A DNA stretch of 64,000 nucleotides from the NCBI GenBank assembly GCA_949358305.1, contig OX442317.1:16186491-16250490 (forward strand), in the 5' to 3' direction. The translations under genes and the position numbers were made by a program. How positions within the stretch are numbered: the first letter of the stretch is position 1; each line of letters starts with the position of its first letter. Under the pieces are notes generated by a model. That model had not been told where the DNA came from, made no database searches, and saw only the letters and a list, made by a program, of their open reading frames with translations. Positions 20,689 through 32,494 of this stretch are shown in pieces. This DNA comes from Strigamia acuminata. Taxonomy: Eukaryota; Arthropoda; Chilopoda; Geophilomorpha; Linotaeniidae.

Positions 20689-22762
20689 CCTTATGCGGAT
20701 TTTGCGGAGTGCGAAAGGGACCCCATTTTTAACATTACGGCTGCCTATATGCTGATCCCCTGTTCGCAATTTTGCGGCGGATTTTGCGGATTTTGATCAA
20801 TCCGCAGAAATTGCACTTTACAAGTTTATTTTATGATTTTGTACCATTTTGTAACTTAAAAACACAAATGTACAATGTAATCACTCTATAATGCTGTTGG
20901 TTTAATCAGCACATTGTACTGCACAAAAACGCGCGCGCTCGCGATAGTACATCACCAAATGTACTTGCACTCACTCAAGTGGCATTTTTAGCTATTTTTC
21001 GTAGTAAAAATGGCCGTTTTTCGTCAAAATGGTCATTTTCAGCCATTTTTCATAGTGAAAATGGCTTTCTTCGTCGTTTTTTCTATAAAAAATGGCTGTT
21101 TTTCATCAAAAATGGCCGTTTTCATCATTGAAACGTTATAAAAATGTAACTTTTCAATGGCGTTTTGACGGAACCGATAAATTTTGAAATTTCACACATT
21201 GAAACCCTAATACAGGTGAATTAGTGACGCCTAATTTGTTTTAACAAATAAAGCAAACTACATCTCGCAATTTTGCATCGTACCGCATCACCTCGCCTCA
21301 TTTCCGGTCTGGAAAATTAATGAAAATTAATAAACGCCCCGGCGTTTATTTGAGGCAATACGGCAATACGGCAATTGGAACCCGAAAATAACGTGGGGCT
21401 GTGTGAAAACCTGGATTTGAATTTCGTCAACGCGCGCGTTGACGCATGGGGAATGTGGGGGTCCCTTCCCAGTCAATTTCACCCCTAAAATATCCCGAAA
21501 TTGACGATACATGCATTTCCAGTTAGAAAAATTGAGCTTCATGTAAATTTTGATTGTTTAGCTTTTTTTTGAAATTTCACCAATTTTCCTTATCTCCAGC
21601 CTTCCTCGCTCATTTGACACCAAAATGACCTGCATTGAGGATTTTTCCCATAATCCTTTTCGCATGTATGGAGCGCAAACAGTCGCAATAAATGAATTCA
21701 GCGGAATTCGACCTTGAGTTTGCGACGCCATCTTGAATATGAGTAAAAGCACAGTATGGTGTCAATTATTCGAACTGATCGCGGAGCATGGGACAAAAAT
21801 TGAATAAAAACGAAGAAATATGATTAAAATTCAACAGAAATCTACACAAAATGATAAGAAATGTATAAACATTGATCAGAAATCGACAAAAATCGACTGA
21901 AACCTGACAATAATCAATTCAGAATGACAAATAACGATTACAATTGGCAAAAATTGATCAAAAATACAGAAAAATCGATTAAAAACCAGCAAAAAACGAA
22001 CAGAAATCGATAAAATCAATTAAAAATCAACAAATAGCCATTTTGTTTGTTTTTGAACAAATTAAGAACTTTGAAAACACACGACAATTTGAAAGAATAA
22101 AAACCGGGGTCAAATACGCGCAGCTACTCGTTTGAACGCCGGGGAGGTGTGGGTGATGTGCCTCGAATAAACGCCGGGGCGTTTATTTATTACCAAGGCG
22201 GGATGTGAGGCGCGAATGAAAGCCCAAGTTGGACATTGCCTCGAATAAACGCCGGGGCGTTTATTTATTTCCAAGACGGGAAGTGAGGCGAGATGATGCG
22301 GTGCGACGTATTCAAGGGGGTATTCAAGGCAGTACGCCATGTTTTCCACTATTATTCAAGGCCATGTTTTCCAGTATTTTATTTTTACCATTTTGTAAGT
22401 TTATTGCAATATGTATAAAGTTTATTGCTTTTTGTATGAAGAGTAGTATTCTTTGTGTAATGTGTCTTTATAAACATCACACACAACGGTTTTTTCTGTT
22501 TTCTTCATGTTTATGTTTCGTGTATGCACGTGAAGCCCTGGCACATCTGTCGAACACCTGTACGCATTTGGACGCGCTCAGGGCGCTACATCGCGTGCTG
22601 AAACGCGCTGACGGCGCTACATCACGCATAGTAGCATATATATCACACACATTTCGCGCCCACGACAAAGTACGAACTCATGGCGATCACCAAAGAACAT
22701 TTACTCTTCCACACACGTTTTATTTTCTCACAGTCCTGTACACATTTAACTTGCGCGCGCAC
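20689..22762. other. Left arm of J: unique AT-rich sequence with palindromes
   Basis: About 2 kb with no supported gene. It contains repeats of AATGGC(C/T)GTTTTTC at 20989-21125. It also holds three 22-bp palindromes with arms AATAAACGCC and GGCGTTTATT around a 2-bp centre at 21329-21350, 22166-22187 and 22244-22265. The last two lie in a diverged 78-bp tandem duplication. An ORF at 22229-23083 lacks an ATG at its start and has no family resemblance. Confidence 0.5.
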
Positions 22763-24448
22763 TTGCTAATGCTACGGTCGACGGCGATTCGCATGCGCTA
22801 TCCGCTGCATCAAACCCCAAATACCGATAAAAAATCGCAGAAAACACTAATCCCGACCCAAAAACCGCCAAAATTACCCTCAACACACGCCAACAACCTT
22901 CCACCACTTAAATTACACCGGAAAAAAACAATTTCAAACCGAAAAATCAACAAAAAAAGCCAAAAAAATATTGCAAACAAAGAGAAAAGATCAATTATCG
23001 AGGCAAATCCCCACCACAAAACAACGCATCGCCGGTATACACTTAAGCGTACAGTGCACAACACTACTGTTTATTTTCAATGATCCAATAAATAAAATTT
23101 GAAACAAAGTTGAGTGGAATTGTACGTTTCTTGTATATTAAAGTTTTTATTTTGTTTGTTTACACTTAATTTTTTTTTTCCATCATAGAATGGCGACTCG
23201 ATACTTTTGTAGCTCGAATTCACTTCGTAAACGTGGTCGGTGTTCATCACGCGTCAATGCGCTCGTGCAATAGTATAGGCGCGCATACGATTTGATGCGC
23301 GCAAAACTTGCAAAACTTGCACGGAATTTGGGCAATTTTTGACAAATTTCAGCAGATTTTTGCCTGTATTTGACAAATTTCAGAAGATTTTTGCCTATAT
23401 TTGACAAATTTCAGAAGATTTCCTCAATCCTCAAACATTTGCTGAAATTTCTCATAAAATTTCTAAAATTAATTGAAATTTGTCTGAAATTTGTCTGGAA
23501 TTTGTCAAATATTGTCAAAAATCCGTGGAAATTTGTCAAATACTGGCAAAAATCCATGTAAATTTGTCAAAAATTGCCATAATTCGGTGCAAATTGTGTT
23601 AGATATTGGAAAAATTTATTTTAACGCTTCAAACGCGCCAGTAAATCGCGCGTGCACACGCATGGATTTTTCGTCATAGTTGGATGCGCGCAAACCTCAC
23701 GTAACTTGCGCCAAAATTTGGCAATTTTTGACAAATTTCAGCAGATTTTTGCCAGTATTTGACAAATTTCCACTGATTTTTGACAATATTTGACCCAACA
23801 ACCGCGCCACGTTCCAGGCGCCGGTTTAGGCATTTTAGACCCGTTTTAGACCGTTTTAGATGGCGAAAACGTTCTCTCCATCATTTTCTACCCCTGGGTG
23901 AGGTTTTCAGCGTTCATGATTGATGAAAAAGCTGTTTTCTAACTAGCTGTCCCATTGCTAGTTTTGGCGTCAGGTTTTAGCAACCTTCCGATCCGACTCT
24001 GTCGTCTGCACGACCTCCAAGACTGTTTTAGGGTTAATTTGAGTCAAATAATTCATTCTGGGGGTTGTTTTGGGTTTTTTACAAGTGTGTTTTTGTAGTT
24101 TTTATTGGTTTCAAACATTGTCAATTCTTTATACAAGCGTAACTTTCATTTCTCTGTATTTTGAGAACTTTGCATTGCAGCAAAGTTCATTTCTTGCCCC
24201 TTAATTATTGTGTAATTGTTGGTTTTCAAGCCCGTTTTTTAACAATAACTTTATTTGAAGTGCCTATTGTTTCAGGCACGTGCTTCCACGTGCCTTTTAT
24301 TGTTGAGCAATTTCTTGGGCAGTTGCGCTCCTGTTGCTAGCATTGCCGCGCGTTCTCTGCGCGCGTACTCGCGTTTCGCATCACACACATTCGGATTCGA
24401 TGGCCTATCGCGGCGGCACATTGTGTGGCATAGCGCGGCACGTTGCAA
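22763..24448 (+). repeat. 1,686-bp tandem unit of J, copy 1
   Basis: Starts at TTGCTAATGCTACGG and is followed head-to-tail by two more copies at exactly 1,686-bp spacing, with over 99% identity by eye. The interior has degenerate runs of TTTGACAAATTTC with TTTTTGCC spacers. It also has a GGCACGTG-CTTC-CACGTGCC hairpin (24275-24294) and a potential 108-codon basic ORF followed within 20 bp by AATAAA. No function is recognised. Confidence 0.93.
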
Positions 24449-26134
24449 TTGCTAATGCTACGGTCGACGGCGATTCGCATGCGCTATCCGCTGCATCAAA
24501 CCCCAAATACCGATAAAAAATCGCAGAAAACACTAATCCCGACCCAAAAACCGCCAAAATTACCCTCAACACACGCCAACAACCTTCCACCACTTAAATT
24601 ACACCGGAAAAAAACAATTTCAAACCGAAAAATCAACAAAAAAGGCCAAAAAAATATTGCAAACAAAGAGAAAAGATCAATTATCGAGGCAAATCCCCAC
24701 CACAAAACAACGCATCGCCGGTATACACTTAAGCGTACAGTGCACAACACTACTGTTTATTTTCAATGATCCAATAAATAAAATTTGAAACAAAGTTGAG
24801 TGGAATTGTACGTTTCTTGTATATTAAAGTTTTTATTTTGTTTGTTTACACTTAATTTTTTTTTTCCATCATAGAATGGCGACTCGATACTTTTGTAGCT
24901 CGAATTCACTTCGTAAACGTGGTCGGTGTTCATCACGCGTCAATGCGCTCGTGCAATAGTATAGGCGCGCATACGATTTGATGCGCGCAAAACTTGCAAA
25001 ACTTGCACGGAATTTGGGCAATTTTTGACAAATTTCAGCAGATTTTTGCCTGTATTTGACAAATTTCAGAAGATTTTTGCCTATATTTGACAAATTTCAG
25101 AAGATTTCCTCAATCCTCAAACATTTGCTGAAATTTCTCATAAAATTTCTAAAATTAATTGAAATTTGTCTGAAATTTGTCTGGAATTTGTCAAATATTG
25201 TCAAAAATCCGTGGAAATTTGTCAAATACTGGCAAAAATCCATGTAAATTTGTCAAAAATTGCCATAATTCGGTGCAAATTGTGTTAGATATTGGAAAAA
25301 TTTATTTTAACGCTTCAAACGCGCCAGTAAATCGCGCGTGCACACGCATGGATTTTTCGTCATAGTTGGATGCGCGCAAACCTCACGTAACTTGCGCCAA
25401 AATTTGGCAATTTTTGACAAATTTCAGCAGATTTTTGCCAGTATTTGACAAATTTCCACTGATTTTTGACAATATTTGACCCAACAACTGCGCCACGTTC
25501 CAGGCGCCGGTTTAGGCATTTTAGACCCGTTTTAGACCGTTTTAGATGGCGAAAACGTTCTCTCCATCATTTTCTACCCCTGGGTGAGGTTTTCAGCGTT
25601 CATGATTGATGAAAAAGCTGTTTTCTAACTAGCTGTCCCATTGCTAGTTTTGGCGTCAGGTTTTAACAACCTTCCGATCCGACTCTGTTGTCTGCACGAC
25701 CTCCAAGACTGTTTTAGGGTTAATTTGAGTCAAATAATTCATTCTGGGGGTTGTTTTGGGTTTTTTACAAGTGTGTTTTTGTAGTTTTTATTGGTTTCAA
25801 ACATTGTCAATTCTTTATACAAGTGTAACTTTCATTTCTCTGTATTTTGAGAACTTTGCATTGCAGCAAAGTTCATTTCTTGCCCCTTAATTATTGTGTA
25901 ATTGTTGGTTTTCAAGCCCGTTTTTTAACAATAACTTTATTTGAAGTGCCTATTGTTTCAGGCACGTGCTTCCACGTGCCTTTTATTGTTGAGCAATTTC
26001 TTGGGCAGTTGCGCTCCTGTTGCTAGCATTGCCGCGCGTTCTCTGCGCGCGTACTCGCGTTTCGCATCACACACATTCGGATTCGATGGCCTATCGCGGC
26101 GGCACATTGTGTGGCATAGCGCGGCACGTTGCAA
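24449..26134 (+). repeat. 1,686-bp tandem unit of J, copy 2
   Basis: Differs from copy 1 only by scattered substitutions, for example AAAGGCC for AAAGCC-type positions and AACTGCG for AACCGCG. The hairpin recurs at 25961-25980. Confidence 0.93.
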
Positions 26135-27745
26135 TTGCTAATGCTACGGTCGACGGCGATTCGCATGCGCTATCCGCTGCATCAAACCCCAAATACCGAT
26201 AAAAAATCGCAGAAAACACTAATCCCGACCCAAAAACCGCCAAAATTACCCTCAACACACGCCAACAACCTTCCACCACTTAAATTACACCGGAAAAAAA
26301 CAATTTCAAACCGAAAAATCAACAAAAAAGGCCAAAAAAATATTGCAAACAAAGAGAAAAGATCAATTATCGAGGCAAATCCCCACCACAAAACAACGCA
26401 TCGCCGGTATACACTTAAGCGTACAGTGCACAACACTACTGTTTATTTTCAATGATCCAATAAATAAAATTTGAAACAAAGTTGAGTGGAATTGTACGTT
26501 TCTTGTATATTAAAGTTTTTATTTTGTTTGTTTACACTTAATTTTTTTTTTCCATCATAGAATGGCGACTCGATACTTTTGTAGCTCGAATTCACTTCGT
26601 AAACGTGGTCGGTGTTCATCACGCGTCAATGCGCTCGTGCAATAGTATAGGCGCGCATACGATTTGATGCGCGCAAAACTTGCAAAACTTGCACGGAATT
26701 TGGGCAATTTTTGACAAATTTCAGCAGATTTTTGCCTGTATTTGACAAATTTCAGAAGATTTTTGCCTATATTTGACAAATTTCAGAAGATTTCCTCAAT
26801 CCTCAAACATTTGCTGAAATTTCTCATAAAATTTCTAAAATTAATTGAAATTTGTCTGAAATTTGTCTGGAATTTGTCAAATATTGTCAAAAATCCGTGG
26901 AAATTTGTCAAATACTGGCAAAAATCCATGTAAATTTGTCAAAAATTGCCATAATTCGGTGCAAATTGTGTTAGATATTGGAAAAATTTATTTTAACGCT
27001 TCAAACGCGCCAGTAAATCGCGCGTGCACACGCATGGATTTTTCGTCATAGTTGGATGCGCGCAAACCTCACGTAACTTGCGCCAAAATTTGGCAATTTT
27101 TGACAAATTTCAGCAGATTTTTGCCAGTATTTGACAAATTTCCACTGATTTTTGACAATATTTGACCCAACAACTGCGCCACGTTCCAGGCGCCGGTTTA
27201 GGCATTTTAGACCCGTTTTAGACCGTTTTAGATGGCGAAAACGTTCTCTCCATCATTTTCTACCCCTGGGTGAGGTTTTCAGCGTTCATGATTGATGAAA
27301 AAGCTGTTTTCTAACTAGCTGTCCCATTGCTAGTTTTGGCGTCAGGTTTTAGCAACCTTCCAATCCGACTCTGTCGTCTGCACGACCTCCAAGACCGTTT
27401 TAGGGTTAATTTGAGTCAAATAATTCATTCTGGGGGTTGTTTTGGGTTTTTTACAAGTGTGTTTTTGTAGTTTTTATTGGTTTCAAACATTGTCAATTCT
27501 TTATACAAGTGTAACTTTCATTTCTCTGTATTTTGAGAACTTTGCATTGCAGCAAAGTTCATTTCTTGCCCCTTAATTATTGTGTAATTGTTGGTTTTCA
27601 AGCCCGTTTTTTAACAATAACTTTATTTGAAGTGCCTATTGTTTCAGGCACGTGCTTCCACGTGCCTTTTATTGTTGAGCAATTTCTTGGGCAGTTGCGC
27701 TCCTGTTGCTAGCATTGCCGCGGGTTCTCTGCGCGCGTACTCGCG
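26135..27745 (+). repeat. 1,686-bp tandem unit of J, copy 3 (3'-truncated)
   Basis: Follows copy 2 directly. It breaks off at about 27745 inside GCGCGTACTCGCG, where the sequence turns into an inverted copy. Confidence 0.92.
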
Positions 27746-28838
27746 CTATGCCACACAATGTGCCGCCGCGATAGGCCATTGAACCCGAATGTGTGTGATG
27801 CGAAACGCGCGAGTACACGCGCGGAGAACGCGCGGCAATGCTAGCAACAGGAGCGCAACTGCCCAAGAAATTGCTCAACAATAAAAGGCACGTGGAAGCA
27901 CGTGACTGAAACAATAGGCACTTCAAATAAAGTTATTGTTAAAAAACGGGCTTGAAAACCAACAATTACACAATAATTAAGGGGCAAGAAATGAACTTTG
28001 CTGCAATGCAAAGTTCTCAAAATACAGAGAAATGAAAGTTACACTTGTATAAAGAATTGACAATGTTTGAAACCAATAAAAACTACAAAAACACACTTGT
28101 AAAAAACCCAAAACAACCCCCAGAATGAATTATTTGACTCAAATTAACCCTAAAACGGTCTTGGAGGTCGTGCAGACGACAGAGTCGGATTGGAAGGTTG
28201 CTAAAACCTGACGCCAAAACTAGCAATGGGACAGCTAGTTAGAAAACAGCTTTTTCATCAATCATGAACGCTGAAAACCTCACCCAGGGGTAGAAAATGA
28301 TGGAGAGAACGTTTTCGCCATCTAAAACGGTCTAAAACGGGTCTAAAATGCCTAAACCGGCGCCTGGAACGTGGCGCAGTTGTTGGGTCAAATATTGTCA
28401 AAAATCAGTGGAAATTTGTCAAATACTGGCAAAAATCTGCTGAAATTTGTCAAAAATTGCCAAATTTTGGCGCAAGTTACGTGAGGTTTGCGCGCATCCA
28501 ACTATGACGAAAAATCCACGCGTGTGCACGCGCGATTTACTGGCGCGTTGGAAGCGTTAAAATAAATTTTTCCAATATCTAACACAATTTGCACCAAATT
28601 ATGGCAATTTTTGACAAATTTACATGGATTTTTGCCAGTATTTGACAAATTTCCACGGGATTTTTGACAATATTTGACACATTCAAGACAAATTTCAGAC
28701 AGATTTCAATTAATTTTAGAAAATGTTTGAGAAATATCAGCAAATGTTTGAGGATTGAGGAAATCTGCTGAAATTTGTCAAATATAGACAAAAATCTGCT
28801 GAAATTTGTAAAAAATTGCCCAAATTCGGTGCAAGTTT
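27746..28838 (-). repeat. Inverted partial copy of the 1,686-bp unit
   Basis: About 1.09 kb of the reverse complement of the unit, more diverged than the direct copies. With copy 3 it makes a palindrome: arms of about 1.03-1.05 kb (26690-27745 and 27806-28838) around a ~60-bp spacer. Confidence 0.9.
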
Positions 28839-30299
28839 GCAAACAGCAACAAGAATGATGTATTTAATAATTGTTTTTGCATTAGATATGTGTTTAATTC
28901 GTTTTACCTCGGTTTGTACGGTTCTTGCGCGTAGTGCGCACGTTCAACACGCGGCCACGCGCGTACATCGCGCGTGTTGCGAGCAGGACGCAACAAAAGT
29001 TTGAGAGACTCGCATTTTACCAAGTCCCCAACTTATTTTACAGTTTTAGTTTAGCTTACCAACTCGCTTGGTAATTTCTGGATCCTGTTTAAGTGTTTCG
29101 TCGGGTTTTGAGCCCATAAACCTGTCTTTTTCCTTGGTAAGCGATTGCGTCGTCTGCTCAGAGCAACTGGCTTTAAGCGGAGATCGCTTACACGAGTCTG
29201 GAATGAGCGCTTATCACTGCATTCGGCTCCAGTCTTCGTTTCTCGTTGAAAGTTAGCTTGTTGATTCGGGTTTTGGGCGACATTGACTAAAAAGACCTCG
29301 GGGAATCGTTCCCACCACTCGGTTTAGTCGTTTTCGAGACCCACAACCTCGAAAACAAAGTTAGAAGTGGCTCAAGGCCACTAGCGTGTCTGGCAGATAG
29401 CCATTTTGGTGATTTACGGGCGTCGGGCCCTTGTTCTTTGTTTCCCGCCTTTGCTCCTTTGTTTTTATTTGGTATTCAAGGTTCCTAAGCCTACAGTAGA
29501 TTGGGATTAAATTCCCATGAAGATTTATTAAGTATTCATTGGTAAAAACGAATATTTCCGCCGGCGCGTTTCTGTCATAGGTTTCGGTTCGCTCGAATCT
29601 CATTTTCGAGCGACCCAGCGAATGCGCCAAGTTACAGGCGCCAGCTTAGCAGTTTTAGACTCGTTTTCGACCGTTCTAGTGTCAAAAAACGCGTAGAGCA
29701 CGTTTTGCGACCTTTGGAAGTGCTTTTCCGACACCTAAGTGGTCGGAAAAGTGCTCTTCTGAGTTAAGACTCCTTTTGGCATTTTAGCGTCAGCATAAGA
29801 AATTCCTCAAACTTTTATTGAAATCTCTCAAAAATTTCTAAAATTAATTGAAATTTGTCTGAAAATTGTCAAATATTGGCAAAAATCTGCAGAAATTTGT
29901 CAAATACGCGATCGCATTGCGACAGAAAGTCGTTTACGACTCCAATACGCACCCGTGCGTGTTTGTATCGCAACACGAAACTCAAACGCGCCACCGCGTT
30001 GCAAGACAACCAAATTTACAAACGCAAACGCGCATTTGAGACAAAAACGAGTTTATTTTATTCACTCTCGCTTGATCCCCCTTCATCGCGCCTCGTTGCT
30101 CCTGTGAAAAAAATATATGAGAATGCACAGAAATGAACTTTCCAATACTTACATGAAAATTGGCAACCTTGACACAAAACAGTCTATCGACACTCCCAAC
30201 ACCACCCCGGACATTTTTCGGAAGAGTATGGTCCACCCGGAATTCCCAGAATAGTCACCCCCGAAATGCGGATTTCGCGGAAGCCAATCCGCGAAAAGG
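28839..30299. other. Right arm of J
   Basis: No gene is supported. A strongly diverged copy of part of the 1,686-bp unit is visible at about 29613-29900 (GCGCCAAGTTACAGGCGCC, TTTTAGACTCGTTTTCGACCG, AAATTTGTCAAATA). J therefore seems to have grown by repeated copying of one sequence. It ends in the subterminal hairpin and AAAAGG. Confidence 0.55.
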
Positions 30300-30303
30300 T
30301 TAG

Positions 30304-30316
30304 GCTGAACACAGCA
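30304..30316 (-). repeat. Last 13 bp of gypsy B 5' LTR
   Basis: GCTGAACACAGCA, the exact segment missing from 20491-20688. It is followed by the ATTTG target duplication and the array. Confidence 0.9.
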
Positions 30317-32039
30317 ATTTGACGGATTTTGACGGATTTTGACGGAATTTACCAGATTTTGACGGAATTTGACAGAGTTTGACAAAATTTGACGGAATTT
30401 GACGGAATTTGACGGATTTTGACGGATTTTGACGGAATTTGACGGAGTTTGACAAAATTTGACGGAATTTGACGGAATTTGACGGATTTTGACGGATTTT
30501 GACGGAATTTGACGGAATTTGACGGAATTTGACGGAATTTGACGGAATGTGACAAAATTTGACGGAATTTGACGGATTTTGCCAAAATTTGACGGATTTT
30601 GACGGATTTTAACGGATTTTGACGGATTTTGACGGAATTTGACGGAATGTGACAAAATTTGACGGAATTTGACGGATTTTGACGGATTTTGACGGATTTT
30701 GACGGAATTTGACGGAATTTGACGGAATTTGACGGATTTTGACGGAATTTGACGGAATTTGACGGAATTTGACAGATTTTGACGGATTTTGACGGATTTT
30801 GACAAAATTTGACGGAATTTGACGGATTTTGGCGGATTTTGACGGATTTTGACGGATTTTGACGGATTTTGACGGATTTTGACGGATTTTGACGGAATGT
30901 GACAAAATTTGACGGAATTTGACGGATTTTGACGGATTTTGACGGATTTTGACGGATTTTGACGGAATTTGACAGAATTTGACGGAATTTGACGGATTTT
31001 GACGGAATTTGACGGAATTTGACGGAATTTGACGGATTTTGACGGATTTTGACGGATTTTGACAAAATTTGACGGAATTTGACGGATTTTGGCGGATTTT
31101 GACGGAATGTGACAAAATTTGACGGAATTTGACGGATTTTGACGGATTTTGACGGATTTTGACGGATTTTGACGGAATTTGACGGAATTTGACGGAATTT
31201 GACGGAATTTGACGGAATTTGACGGAATTTGACGGATTTTGACGGATTTTGACGGATTTTGACAAAATTTGACGGATTTTGACGGAATTTGACGGATTTT
31301 GCCAAAATTTGACGGATTTTGACGGATTTTGACGGATTTTGACGGATTTTGACGGAATTTGACGGAATGTAACAAAATTTGACGGAATTTGACGGATTTT
31401 GACGGATTTTGACGGATTTTGACGGAATTTGACGGAATTTGACGGAATTTGACGGATTTTGACGGAATTTGACGGAATTTGACGGAATTTGACAGATTTT
31501 GACGGATTTTGACGGATTTTGACGGAATTTGACAGATTTTGACGGAATTTGACGGAGTTTGACAAAATTTGACGGAATTTGACGGAATTTGACGGATTTT
31601 GACGAATTTTGACAAAATTTGACGGATTTTGACGGATTTTGACGGATTTTGACGGAATTTGACGGAATGTGACAAAATTTGACGGAATTTGACGGATTTT
31701 GACAAAATTTGACAAAATTTGACGGAATTTGACAGAATTTGACGGAATTTGACGGAATTTGACGGATTTTGACGGATTTTGACGGATTTTGACAAAGTTT
31801 GACAAAATTTGACGGATTTTGACGGATTTTGACGGATTTTGACAAAATTTGACAAAATTTGACGGAATTTGACGGAATTTGACGGAATTTGACGGAATTT
31901 AACGGAATTTGACGGATTTTGACGGATTTTGACGGATTTTGACAGTTTGACAAAATTTGACGGAATTTGACGGAATTTGACGGATTTTGACGGATTTGGA
32001 CGGAATTTGACAGATTTTGACGGAATTTGACGGAGTTTG
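30317..32039. repeat. 10-bp minisatellite array, segment 3
   Basis: Decamers as in segment 1. The single indel seen in any array segment is here: a unit shortened by 2 bp near 31945 (GACAGTTTGAC). The segment ends with GTTTG, the left duplication of gypsy C. Confidence 0.97.
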
Positions 32040-32297
32040 TTTTATGTTCGGGTTAAACATAAATTGAACTCTGAGATTTCATCTCTAAATGTGTTTGTGT
32101 GCAAAGACAGAAATGAGAACGACCGCTCTGTCTCTGCTCGGAACGTCGTCTGCTGTTTTATTTACTTTAATACAATGAGTATTTCACAATCAAAAAGTGT
32201 GAGATCTGTGTTGCTAAACAATACATTTAGCAACCAGATCTCACTCTAACGGCAGCAATGTAGTTTGATACATATTTGACTTTGGCAATACACAACA
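32040..32297 (-). repeat. 3' LTR of gypsy C (258 bp)
   Basis: Coding-strand reading TGTTGTGTATTG...CGAACATAAAA. The start is the usual TG but the end is AA, not CA. The TSD and the primer-binding-site junction both place the boundary here. Polypurine tract GTGGAGGAAGAA follows at 32298-32309 (minus). Confidence 0.88.
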
Positions 32298-32494
32298 TTC
32301 TTCCTCCACTACATTGCTTATAATTTAACAACTCGAAAATTATCCAAATTCAACTTATACAGTAACAATTTCAGAGGTTTCTCTGGTGTAAACCGTGAAT
32401 TATTTTTAAGTGTCTATTGCATTAAATCCGACCAGTATTTATACATCTTTCTATTTTTATAGCAAAACATTTCATATTTTTTAATTGCTTATCA

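Larger units (their letters stand above)
20689..30299. mobile_element. Element J: 9.6-kb DNA element with 4-bp duplication, no transposase seen
   Basis: The insertion splits the B LTR. TTAG occurs once in the intact LTR but on both sides here (20685-20688 and 30300-30303), so J made a 4-bp duplication. Its ends are imperfect inverted repeats: CCTTATGCGGATT on the left, and CCTTTTCGCGGATT reading inward from the right. Near the right end a perfect 9-bp stem (TTTCGCGGA/TCCGCGAAA, 30273-30296) forms a hairpin. No ORF resembles a transposase, helicase or polymerase. The interior is mostly a 1,686-bp tandem repeat with an inverted partial copy. The superfamily is undetermined. A non-autonomous cut-and-paste element that captured a satellite is the simplest reading. 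Confidence 0.75.
14380..30316 (-). mobile_element. Ty3/gypsy element B, carrying insertion J and a solo LTR
   Basis: Minus-strand gypsy inserted in the array with duplication ATTTG (14375-14379 and 30317-30321). Its 3' LTR is 14380-14590. Its 5' LTR starts at 20491, is interrupted at 20688 by the 9.6-kb element J, and resumes for its last 13 bp at 30304-30316. The split halves total 211 bp, equal to the intact LTR, and are identical to it by eye. Inside gag a copia solo LTR (18763-19309) is inserted. The coding region is also broken by a one-base shift near 19766 and a deletion near 16510. Confidence 0.93.

Noticed and set aside
24443-24769. 108-codon basic ORF repeated in each 1,686-bp unit, followed by AATAAA
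   Set aside because: It is repeated only because the unit is repeated. Its opposite strand is equally open (84 codons), and there is no family resemblance. The 284-codon version at 22229 begins at TTG. Kept as a low-priority curiosity.
23183-29900. Origin of the decamer array from the TTTGACAAATTTC runs in J
   Set aside because: Both use TTTGACAAA, but spacing and flanks differ (about 25 bp with TTTTTGCC in J against 10 bp). J is younger than the array, into which its host B inserted, so descent is not supported.
20689-30299. J as a Helitron, because of the hairpin near its right end
   Set aside because: J has a 4-bp duplication and inverted ends, lacks a CTRR end and TC start, and shows no Rep/helicase.
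20689-30299. J as a Polinton/Maverick
   Set aside because: No polymerase, integrase, ATPase or capsid ORF, and the duplication is 4 bp rather than 6 bp.
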